A DNA stretch of 64,000 bases, from contig JAIOJX010000005.1 of the NCBI GenBank assembly GCA_022376925.1, forward strand, positions 157,247,501-157,311,500, read 5' to 3'. Positions 11,889 through 23,800 of this stretch are shown here, piece after piece. Within the stretch, counting starts at the first letter, position 1; each line of letters starts with the position of its first letter. Origin of the DNA: Tragulus kanchil. Its lineage: Eukaryota > Chordata > Mammalia > Artiodactyla > Tragulidae. The notes below the pieces were generated by a model. The model was not told the origin of the DNA. It made no database searches and saw nothing but the letters and a program-made list of their open reading frames with translations. A program made the translations under genes and the position numbers.

Positions 11889-14800
11889 TGGGTGCAGGGG
11901 GAAGAGAAAGAGGCAAGATGGAGAGACCAATGCATAGCCAACAATACAGGGACACGATGCCTCCGGAGCGCTGGTGCTGCAGTGCGCTGGGGGGCGACGT
12001 GAGCTGAGAAGCCTGAGCAGCCCTGCTGCACGGCTCCAGGACGGGCCGTGTAGAAGCCCCACCAAAGCCCCCCGTTCCTCCGCAGGCCTCACCTCGTTGT
12101 TGACAAAGCAGTACAGGATGGCCACCATCAGCCCCTGGAAGCAAGCATCGCGTCAGCAAGAGGAAGGGGAGGGAGGTGCCCTGCCGGCAGGCCCGGTCGG
12201 AAGCCCCTCGGGGCTCCAGCCTCGACATCTCCCTCCTCAGACTGGGCAGCCCCAGCAGGCCCAGGAATGGGGGCCATGGGTTCCTTCTCCCTCCCATTCC
12301 AGAGGAATGAGGACGTCCTTGCTCAGAAACTGTGGAAAGTCGTCAGCCCCCATCTCCTGGAGGTGGCCTGACCCGAGGGAGTACACCACTGATCACCCGG
12401 GATTTCCCCTGGCTGGCCCTAGTTCGCTCGGGGGCCCCAGTGCTCCAGACCTGGGATCTACCTGTGCATGTGCGTAAGTGCACACTTACATGTGTGCAAG
12501 TGCACATGCATGGGCCCACATAAGACATCTGAGGAGCCGGGGCCAGTTTCTTATATGTCTGCACCCCCACGGAATTCACCCCCCTCCCCACCCCCCAGCA
12601 TCATCTAATACTAGTGGAGAGGCTCGGTTCTCAGCTTTGAAAACTACGTGATCTGGAAAGCTAATCTTATTGTCGCTGAGCCTCTGGTTCCTCCTCTGTA
12701 AAATGGGAGACTCCTGCACACCTCCTGGGACTCTGTGGGGACGAACCTGCACACTGTGTGTGAAGCACCTGCCACCAGTGAGCAGCCCCGTGGACGGCAG
12801 GAGCTGTGCCAGGCCGGGCGCCCATGGTGACATCCAGGAAGGCTTCTTGTCCCATGTGCTCATAGAGAAGGCTAGCCTGGCAGTCAGGGGACCTGGGATG
12901 CTGGCTCTGCTCCAACCACATCACTGGGGTAAGGGCCACTTTCACCCCAGCCCCAGGCTGCCCCTCAGTATGATCCAGGAGGGCCCTGCCCCGCCTCCAC
13001 CCCGGGACTTCCCGAGCGAGGGCCCCAGCCGCGAGGTCACCTGGAAGGAGGTGAAGGTGAGCTCTGTGAAGAGCTTGATGAAGCGCAGCATCCCCCGTGC
13101 ATGCTCGTCCATCACGAAGGCGAAGATGACCTCATGGGTCCCCAGCAGGGGGATGAGCGTCAGTGTGGACTTGGCGAGCCTGAGGGCGGGGCAGAGACGT
13201 CACTCCGGACCTCTCCCGTGGACGCTGCTCCCCTTTCTGGGCTCCCAACCCCCACCAAGACCTGGCCGCAGGGTCACAGACACCTGCCCCCACTGAACAT
13301 CCTGGGACAGGCTGCCTGGAGTGGGGAGAGGTCCAAGTGGAGACCCCAAAGGCCCGGGAGTTGTCCAGGTTGAGGGGCGAGAGAAGACCTGGGGCCTCAG
13401 GCCAGGTCTAGGTGGAGGAAGGTCACCTGGGGATCCAAGCTCAGCACCCCAGGATCTATGTCTCTCCCGGAAGAAAGGGCTGAGGGTGCTCAACCAAAGG
13501 CAGCTCCGTTACATCACCTGCACTTGGTGTCTGTCTTGCACATGAGGTTGGCCTTCAGTTTGGACACCACAATGCAGATGACCCGGACAAAGATGAGGAA
13601 GTTCACCTGCAGGCCAGAAGGGTGGGCAGCTGGAGGCCCTCTCGAGACACCCCCTCTCCCCCGTCTCCCCCCAGCACCCGGGTCCGTCACAGCTCCCACG
13701 CGGCCCTCACCCCGATGGCGAAGAGAATGGGCAGCCGGATGATGAGCCAGTAATTCATGTTGGAGTTCCTGGTCCAGCAGCTGGAGTGGAGAAAGGCACA
13801 CAGGCCCCTGCTTGGGCACATAGAGCCCCCAGCTCCCGGTGCGGGCACAGCGCAGGCCCCGCACACAGGCATGCAAAGTGACACCCAGACACAAACACGG
13901 CCACCAGGAGTGACCCAACAACTGGTCCCAGGACACACACGGAGTCTGGCATACACATCCACACCCAGAGGTGCGCATGGCCCCTTCAGGAACCTACAGC
14001 CACTGTCACGTCGCAGCATCACACACAAATATCAGGAACATTTCACTGCAGTTGTTACAGGAAAACCTGCAGCGGGGCACCACCGCTTAGTGGATCAGGA
14101 GGGCCCTTTAGCCCCAGGCTGCCCCTCAGTGTGATCCAGGAGGGCCCTGCCCGCCTCCACCCCGGACTTCCCGAGCGAGGGCCCCAGCCGCGAGGTCACC
14201 TGGAAGGAGGTGAAGGTGAGCTCTGTGAAGAGCTTGATGAAGCGCAGCATCCCCCGTGCATGCTCGTCCATCACGAAGGCGAAGATGACCTCATGGGTCC
14301 CCAGCAGGGGGATGAGCGTCAGTGTGGACTTGGCGAGCCTGAGGGCGGGGCAGAGACGTCACTCCGGACCTCTCCCGTGGACGCTGCTCCCCTTTCTGGG
14401 CTCCCAACCCCCACCAAGACCTGGCCGCAGGGTCACAGACACCTGCCCCCACTGAACATCCTGGGACAGGCTGCCTGGAGTGGGAGAGGTCCAAGTGGAG
14501 ACCCCAAAGGCCCGGGAGTTGTCCAGGTTGAGGGGCGAGAGAAGACCTGGGGCCTCAGGCCAGGTCTAGGTGGAGGAAGGTCACCTGGGGATCCAAGCTC
14601 AGCACCCCAGGATCTATGTCTCTCCCGGAAGAAAGGGCTGAGGGTGCTCAACCAAAGGCAGCTCCGTTACATCACCTGCACTTGGTGTCTGTCTTGCACA
14701 TGAGGTTGGCCTTCAGTTTGGACACCACAATGCAGATGACCCGGACAAAGATGAGGAAGTTCACCTGCAGGCCAGAAGGGTGGGCAGCTGGAGGCCCTCT

Positions 14801-17800
14801 CGAGACACCCCCTCTCCCCCGTCTCCCCCCAGCACCCGGGTCCGTCACAGCTCCCACGCGGCCCTCACCCCGATGGCGAAGAGAATGGGCAGCCGGATGA
14901 TGAGCCAGTAATTCATGTTGGAGTTCCTGGTCCAGCAGCTGGAGTGGAGAAAGGCACACAGGCCCCTGCTTGGGCACATAGAGCCCCCAGCTCCCGGTGC
15001 GGGCACAGCGCAGGCCCCGCACACAGGCATGCAAAGTGACACCCAGACACACAAACACGGCCACCAGGAGTGACCCAACAACTGGTCCCAGGACACACAC
15101 GGAGTCTGGCATACACATCCACACCCAGAGGTGCGCATGGCCCCTTCAGGAACCTACAGCCACTGTCACGTGTACGCAGCATCACACACAAATATCAGGA
15201 ACATTTCACTCGCAGTTGTTACAGGAAAACCTGCAGCGGGGGCACCACCTGCCCCACAGCCAGCACCCTTGTCATCATACAATCCGGGGATGGGGAGAGA
15301 GGTGGATTACAGAACTAAATTCATAAATGTAGCTCCTGGGTGCCTCAGTCTACCCTCCCAAGAGGCAGTAACTACACACCTCAATGGAATCCCACGGGGC
15401 TGGAGGGTTTGAGGGTGTGCCTCTGCATAGCCCTCACCACCTTAGAGCAGGACACTCACCCCTCGTCCTCATACAGGTACTTGACGATGCCCCAGGGAAT
15501 CACAAACAGCAGGGGGACACCTAAGAGGAGAGATGGGAAGAGAGAGGGCAGAGGGGCTGGCAGGCCAGAGCCATAGCCAGGCACACCTGGAGGTCCCCCA
15601 CGCCAACGTCCGGGCTCTCCTGCCTCCAGCCCCTCCCCTCGCCTGGCCCTGGGCACGTTTTCTAGCAGATACGGAACTAGGCTGGTGTGGAAGCTTCAGA
15701 GAAGAGGTGACAACGGCCACCCTCCCCAACTCCCTGAACCCTTCCCTAGAGAGCGGTGCCCACCACACGGGGGCCACATCACGGTCCTCATGGCCCGCCT
15801 TCTCCTGGGGGCCCGAGCTGGCCCCCGGGGTCCTGGCTGAGACAAGAGGACAAAGATTCCCAAGCAGCGAATGAGAGACGGGGCCATGCGGTGGGGCATG
15901 ATGGACGAGGCGGGGACAGGCCAACTCTCTCACGCCAGCCCACCTCGCCTGGGCCCACACACCCATCTCAGTCAACTCCTCTAGGCACCGGAAGTCCCTC
16001 CAGGCACCTGCCTCCACCGCCAGGCACCTGCACATGGCTGCAGTAGCCGGAAGCCCTGTCCTTGACAACGAGAACCCAACAGACCGCACGCCGTGGTAAC
16101 AAGAATGACCACAACACTGCCCACCTGGCTGAGGCAGGACAGTGTGGCAGACAGCCTCTAGGATGGCCCCAACCACCACGCCTGGTCTTCACAGCTGCAT
16201 GTGGTCCACACTACACCCAGATGGTTGGTCTATGTGGCCAACAGCATATAGCAGAAGTGATGGACTTGTCACTTCTAAGATTAGGCTATAAAATGTCCTA
16301 CCACCGGCCACAGCAGCACCTGCAGCGGGGCACCACCTGCCCCACAGCCAGCACCCTTGTCATCATACAATCCGGGGATGGGGAGAGAGGTGGATTACAG
16401 AACTAAATTCATAAATGTAGCTCCTGGGTGCCTCAGTCTACCCTCCCAAGAGGCAGTAACTACACACCTCAATGGAATCCCACGGGGCTGGAGGGTTTGA
16501 GGGTGTGCCTCTGCATAGCCCTCACCACCTTAGAGCAGGACACTCACCCCTCGTCCTCATACAGGTACTTGACGATGCCCCAGGGAATCACAAACAGCAG
16601 GGGGACACCTAAGAGGAGAGATGGGAAGAGAGAGGCAGAGGGGCTGGCAGGCCAGAGCCATAGCCAGGCACACCTGGAGGTCCCCCACGCCAACGTCCGG
16701 GCTCTCCTGCCTCCAGCCCCTCCCCTCGCCTGGCCCTGGGCACGTTTTCTAGCAGATACGGAACTAGGCTGGTGTGGAAGCTTCAGAGAAGAGGTGACAA
16801 CGGCCACCCTCCCCAACTCCCTGAACCCTTCCCTAGAGAGCGGTGCCCACCACACGGGGGCCACATCACGGTCCTCATGGCCCGCCTTCTCCTGGGGGCC
16901 CGAGCTGGCCCCCGGGGTCCTGGCTGAGACAAGAGGACAAAGATTCCCAAGCAGCGAATGAGAGACGGGGCCATGCGGTGGGGCATGATGGACGAGGCGG
17001 GGACAGGCCAACTCTCTCACGCCAGCCCACCTCGCCTGGGCCCACACACCCATCTCAGTCAACTCCTCTAGGCACCGGAAGTCCCTCCAGGCACCTGCCT
17101 CCACCGCCAGGCACCTGCACATGGCTGCAGTAGCCGGAAGCCCTGTCCTTGACAACGAGAACCCAACAGACCGCACGCCGTGGTAACAAGAATGACCACA
17201 ACACTGCCCACCTGGCTGAGGCAGGACAGTGTGGCAGACAGCCTCTAGGATGGCCCCAACCACCACGCCTGGTCTTCACAGCTGCATGTGGTCCACACTA
17301 CACCCAGATGGTTGGTCTATGTGGCCAACAGCATATAGCAGAAGTGATGGACTTGTCACTTCTAAGATTAGGCTATAAAATGTCCTCAAAAGTTGTAAAA
17401 AGCATGTCTTGGGCTCTTTCTCTCTTAATCTAATCAATTGCCCCAGAGGACACCAGCTGCTGGTCACATGGGCTCAAAGAGCCCAACGTGGTGAAGAATG
17501 GGGGCCTCCAGACAACAGATAGCAAAGCCCTGCACTTCCTGCCAGCAACTTGCAGCGTGAGCGTGGAAGAGCATTCTCCAACCCATTAAGCCTTGAGGTG
17601 ACAGCTGTCCTGGCCGACAGTTCCATGGCACCCTCTTAGAGATTCTGAGCCCGAGACAGGCAACTCAGTTGAACCCAGAATTCTGACCATAGAAACTGTG
17701 AGATACGTATTGTTTCAAGCAGCTAAGTGTGAGGTCATTTGCTACACAGCCATACAGAACTAATACATTGGCTTCTAGTTCCCTAAGGACGGAACCTCAT

Positions 17801-20800
17801 TCATCTGCAGAGCCTCAGTGTCCGTCTCACTCTGGGAGCTCAGTATATGTTTGCTGACTTAAAATTGGATTGTCAGACTTTGCTGTTGGTCCAGTGACTA
17901 AGAATTCACCCATCAATGTAGGGGACACAGGTTCAATCCCTGGTCTGGGAAGATCTCACACGCTGTGAGGCAACTAAGCCCATGTGCCACAACTGCAACC
18001 AGAGACGACACCACAAGGAGAAGCCCGTGCACCATGACTAGAGCAGACCCCACCTGCCACAACCAGAGAAAGCGGCAACAAAGACTCAGCACAGACTCTC
18101 TCTCTATATATATATTTAGAGGAGCAGAGCCCTGCTCCTTTTTGGTGGTGGTGGGGGCGGTTGGGGAGGGAGAGGCGGGCAGGCCACTTCTATTGGTCTT
18201 TCACTTATCTGTCTTCATCTATCTTTGTTCTTTGGCCCGTGTGGGCCTCCCATCGCAGTGGCCTCTGTTGTTGCAGAGCACTGGCTCTGGGCGCATGTGC
18301 TCCAGAGCTCTGGCTCGGTAACTGGACACATCAGTCCAGCCACTCTGGCATGTGGGATCTTTGCCTAGTCAGACATAGTTGTTTCCAACCACTACACCCA
18401 GATGGTTGGTCTATGTGGCCAACAGCATATAGCAGAAGTGATGGACTTGTCACTTCTAAGATTAGGCTATAAAATGTCCTCAAAAGTTGTAAAAAGCATG
18501 TCTTGGGCTCTTTCTCTCTTAATCTAATCAATTGCCCCAGAGGACACCAGCTGCTGGTCACATGGGCTCAAAGAGCCCAACGTGGTGAAGAATGGGGGCC
18601 TCCAGACAACAGATAGCAAAGCCCTGCACTTCCTGCCAGCAACTTGCAGCGTGAGCGTGGAAGAGCATTCTCCAACCCATTAAGCCTTGAGGTGACAGCT
18701 GTCCTGGCCGACAGTTCCATGGCACCCTCTTAGAGATTCTGAGCCCGAGACAGGCAACTCAGTTGAACCCAGAATTCTGACCATAGAAACTGTGAGATAC
18801 GTATTGTTTCAAGCAGCTAAGTGTGAGGTCATTTGCTACACAGCCATACAGAACTAATACATTGGCTTCTAGTTCCCTAAGGACGGAACCTCATTCATCT
18901 GCAGAGCCTCAGTGTCCGTCTCACTCTGGGAGCTCAGTATATGTTTGCTGACTTAAAATTGGATTGTCAGACTTTGCTGTTGGTCCAGTGACTAAGAATT
19001 CACCCATCAATGTAGGGGACACAGGTTCAATCCCTGGTCTGGGAAGATCTCACACGCTGTGAGGCAACTAAGCCCATGTGCCACAACTGCAACCAGAGAC
19101 GACACCACAAGGAGAAGCCCGTGCACCATGACTAGAGCAGACCCCACCTGCCACAACCAGAGAAAGCGGCAACAAAGACTCAGCACAGACTCTCTCTCTA
19201 TATATATATTTAGAGGAGCAGAGCCCTGCTCCTTTTTGGTGGTGGTGGGGGCGGTTGGGGAGGGAGAGGGGCGGGCAGGCCACTTCTATTGGTCTTTCAC
19301 TTATCTGTCTTCATCTATCTTTGTTCTTTGGCCCGTGTGGGCCTCCCATCGCAGTGGCCTCTGTTGTTGCAGAGCACTGGCTCTGGGCGCATGTGCTCCA
19401 GAGCTCTGGCTCGGTAACTGGACACATCAGTCCAGCCACTCTGCGGCATGTGGGATCTTCCCAGACCAGGGATGGAACCGGCGCCCCTTGCACTGCAAGG
19501 CGGTGGTCCCTACCCACTGGACCACCAGGGAAGCCCACAAAAAAATATTTTTTTTAAAACATTGGATGGTCCATCCTCGTGTGACAGATGAGAAGATGGA
19601 TCAGGAAGACACAGGTGGGTCTAGAACACAGGACTGCTATCCCCCTACCCGAATGGCTTTCTGTACCAACTCTCTCCAAGCCCGAGGGCTCTACTGGTGC
19701 CTCTCAGGGATGGAGGAGAGTAAGATGCAGGGACAGGGTGTGTGAGGTGATGGTGGGATCCACGTGTGTGCATGTGTGGCCTTGGGGTCCCCCCCAGGAG
19801 CGCATTTCCCAGGCATAACCCACTTTATTGCCTTTCCTGTCACCATCACCACATCTCAACACGTGGATGCCCGCTCAACAGCAGCTACTGAGCAGCTTGC
19901 ACTCCTGGAGCAACTGTGCTTGACCGTGCAGATGGTCAAGGATGGAGGAAGCAGAGCGGCTCACGGCTGACCAGCAGGGTCATCAGATAGCCTTCTCCCT
20001 AACCATTCACTTTTGCATAACCCCAACCTCCCAGCATCCGCGTTGCTTCAGTAGCAGGCCTTCATGAGGCTGGACATGAGGCAGATGGCTTCCCAAGGCT
20101 CCGGCACATGCACAGAGCCTGTGAGAACAGAATGAATGAATGAGTCAGTGTATCCATGAGCCGAGGGAAACTCTCCAGGCAAGAATACGCCAGTGCCCTG
20201 AGCCACACACGCGTCGGGAAACCTCTGTCTTGGACACCCCCATGCCCCGCCAGTCCCTGCTGGCCTTTTTCTGAGACCCCCACCTCAGGATGGGGCAAGC
20301 TCATTCATGTTAAAAACCAGACCTGGTGACCTTCAGTCACTCATCAGCATCTCCTTAACGACATCTTAAAAAAATGCAGGCACAGCTCTGCCACCTGCAA
20401 ACATTACACGGTCCCTGCTGGCTTCATCTTTCTCCCATTTACAAAATCAGCAAGACAGGCTGGAGAAGAAGGTCTGAATGAAGACGCACAGAACTGACTC
20501 CAAGAAGTAATGATCCCTGCGTGCGTCATGTGCATTCCTCCCGTGCGGCCTCCCCGTGGTGGGTTACGGGGCGCCCAGCCACCCGCAGACAACAGCAGAA
20601 GCAGTCCTGCCTTTGGGGGATTCCTCCAATGTGTCAGAGTCCTCATTTTAATTCCTACATTTGCATAGGAAGTTAAATGGTGTTTCCCAGGCATCCACTT
20701 TCTGGTATTACCACAGAGCTCTGGGCTCTCTGTGAATCTGTCCATCTGTCCTTCCATCTTTTCCCCTGTCTCTCTCTCTCTGTTCCCTCTGCAATCCCAA

Positions 20801-23800
20801 TTCCACAAGAAAAGGACACTCTGAATGAGAAAGGGGTGCTGCCCTTCTGCCCCTTGGACCCTGGGCCCCGAGCTGGGCATGGGGTGGTGGGGAAGGATGG
20901 GCGCCCCTCCTTCATCTCCTATTCTGAGACCTCTGGAACGCTCTGTATCCCCCACCCCCAACTCTCCATGCACATGCCTCTGCACGCCGGCCTTTCCATC
21001 GCTCCTGCCCTCAGGTCACCATGGTGACAGCACTCCAGCAACGATGCTATTTCCCAGAATGGAGAGACATGGTCCTCCACCCTGAGGACCGCTTTCCCGG
21101 AGCTCCCCTCCATGGCCTCACTCCACTCACGGTGCCCAGTTAGCTGCAGGGCTCTCCAGAGGCCCACTGCCTGCTGGACGTCCCAGGGGGATGAAGAGGC
21201 TTGTGAAGGGGAGGAAGCCAAGCAGGGAAGGGCCAGACCCTGGCGGAAGTGGAAGGAAGGGTAGGAGCAGGGAGCTGTTCGCAGAGGGCCGGCCCACTGC
21301 CCACCTATGCGGGGACCTGAGCTTGCTCAGCTGGGCCCGCGGACGCCAAGGAGAATCTGGAATGATGGGCAATGGGGCCCAGGGCCCGGAGTCAGGAGGC
21401 CTGGGTCCAGTGCCTGCTCTCTGTACAGCCTCACCCTCAGGACACTGAGCACATTAAAGTCCCTTTCAAGATGCTTTTCTACAGCAGGGCCTACAGAACA
21501 AAGTAGCCAAAGAGATCAACAAGGGATGAAGTGTGAGGACAGGGCAGGCAGGCTGAGGGCGCCAGACAGAACCCAGAACCAGGGGCCCGGGACCCAGGCA
21601 CTTGCGGACATAGCCTCAAGGGGCTCAGGGACCAAAGCTAGTGTGGGAAGGGGCACCGAGGGAGGAGCATGGATGTCCCCAGAGGTCAGGGGGGCAGGAG
21701 AGAGAGGAGGGAGTGTATGAGGGACCGGTTGGGGACAGGGAGGAGTGTGTGCCCCATTCTGGTATGAACGGCCCAGAGACTGCCCGCGCCCGGCCCCCTC
21801 CCAGGCGGGGGCCTGTGGGCCCTTCAGAGGAAGCGCCCTTGCACCTGTTTCCGGGGTAGACGCTGGAGGCGGGGGCGGGGGGCTGGCAGTGGTTCTGCTA
21901 GGGTGGGAGCCTCAGCCCCTGCCCTACCCCACCCCGTCCTCACTGGAATCCCACGTGGAGAGAGGCAGAAGCACAACCAGAAATGTTCCAGCAAAAAAAA
22001 AGACACAATGGTTCTCGGCAAACTTTTTTGGCTAGAACATTTCCAGCTGGGCTCCAGGTACATCCGGGGCCCACCCTTTGCTCAGCGGGCTTCCGGCTGA
22101 CCCCGTCCCCGCCCCCCGCCTGACTCAGCTCTCCTCTTCATCACCACGTGACTGAGCCATAGCCCTTCAGCCCCACCCCAGGGACCCCCAGACTCAGGAC
22201 CGTCCATTTCCATTAGGGCTGGGTTCCCAGCGCTGGGCTGCCCCGCAAGGATCTTAGGAGCTTGGATCTTTGAGGCTCATGCCATGACAGCCAGGGGTGC
22301 GGGTCACGTATTCACCCAGAGAGGCCGAGGCCGCTGCCTCCATGAAGGAGGGAGCATCCTGTAGAGGCACAGAGGCTGAGGATGACTTAACAGCTGCATT
22401 GGCAGGATGGGGTCCCCCCTCTGCTTGGCCCAGCAGCATGTTCTGAGTACTGGGCTGGCTGCCGGGGTAACCTGAAGGCAGCAGTTCCAAGAGGGATCAG
22501 GGTCTCCCACCCGCGTGACTCAGTCAGTGTGGGGTGCGGTGAGTGGTGGCCTTACCCCAGCCGATGTTCAGGTAGAGCCTGAAGACGCGCTGCTCGGAGA
22601 AGACGGACAGGGGCCAGCAGCGTGTACAGAACAAAGTAGCCAAAGAGATCAACAAGGGATGAAGTGTGAGGACAGGGCAGGCAGGCTGAGGCGCCAGACA
22701 GAACCCAGAACCAGGGGCCGGGACCCAGGCACTTGCGGACATAGCCTCAAGGGGCTCAGGGACCAAAGCTAGTGTGGGAAGGGGCACCGAGGGAGGAGCA
22801 TGGATGTCCCCAGAGGTCAGGGGGGCAGGAGAGAGAGGAGGGAGTGTATGAGGGACCGGTTGGGGACAGGGAGGAGTGTGTGCCCCATTCTGGTATGAAC
22901 GGCCCAGAGACTGCCCGCGCCCGGCCCCCTCCCAGGCGGGGGCCTGTGGGCCCTTCAGAGGAAGCGCCCTTGCACCTGTTTCCGGGGTAGACGCTGGAGG
23001 CGGGGGCGGGGGGCTGGCAGTGGTTCTGCTAGGGTGGGAGCCTCAGCCCCTGCCCTACCCCACCCCGTCCTCACTGGAATCCCACGTGGAGAGAGGCAGA
23101 AGCACAACCAGAAATGTTCCAGCAAAAAAAAAGACACAATGGTTCTCGGCAAACTTTTTTGGCTAGAACATTTCCAGCTGGGCTCCAGGTACATCCGGGG
23201 CCCACCCTTTGCTCAGCGGGCTTCCGGCTGACCCCGTCCCCGCCCCCCGCCTGACTCAGCTCTCCTCTTCATCACCACGTGACTGAGCCATAGCCCTTCA
23301 GCCCCACCCCAGGGACCCCCAGACTCAGGACCGTCCATTTCCATTAGGGCTGGGTTCCCAGCGCTGGGCTGCCCCGCAAGGATCTTAGGAGCTTGGATCT
23401 TTGAGGCTCATGCCATGACAGCCAGGGGTGCGGGTCACGTATTCACCCAGAGAGGCCGAGGCCGCTGCCTCCATGAAGGAGGGAGCATCCTGTAGAGGCA
23501 CAGAGGCTGAGGATGACTTAACAGCTGCATTGGCAGGATGGGGTCCCCCCTCTGCTTGGCCCAGCAGCATGTTCTGAGTACTGGGCTGGCTGCCGGGGTA
23601 ACCTGAAGGCAGCAGTTCCAAGAGGGATCAGGGTCTCCCACCCGCGTGACTCAGTCAGTGTGGGGTGCGGTGAGTGGTGGCCTTACCCCAGCCGATGTTC
23701 AGGTAGAGCCTGAAGACGCGCTGCTCGGAGAAGACGGACAGGGCCAGCAGCGTGTACAGGTATACCCCCTCCACCAGGAGCCAGTAGTAGTTGGCTGCCA

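Larger units (their letters stand above)
7708..12092. other. Intron 12 of GLP1R
   Basis: Unique, GC-moderate sequence without exons: 7708-9264 shows nothing I can name apart from a faint reverse MIR near 9215-9300. Block E and the TG/GA microsatellite follow. Confidence 0.7.
12949..15249. repeat. Tandem block F, ~1.14 kb x2, duplicates exons 9-11
   Basis: 12949-14084 recurs at 14110-15249 (offset 1158-1165). It contains GLP1R exons 11, 10 and 9. Copies differ by a few single-base changes and short indels. The filler 14085-14109 belongs to neither copy. Confidence 0.97.
15229..17386. repeat. Tandem block G, ~1.07 kb x2, duplicates exon 8
   Basis: 15229-16299 recurs at 16318-17386 (offset 1088-1089). 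It contains exon 8 and the 5' end of a MaLR LTR. Confidence 0.97.

Noticed and set aside
12949..16608. A real exon-duplicated GLP1R paralogue or tandem gene
   Set aside because: The copies are nearly identical including introns, are frame-breaking, and belong to a window-wide series of equal-sized repeats unrelated to exon boundaries.
15469..17266. Minus-strand frames of 236-240 codons
   Set aside because: They are read-through of intron 7 sequence into exon 8; only the terminal 20 codons ([10 protein letters not shown]...) are real coding sequence.
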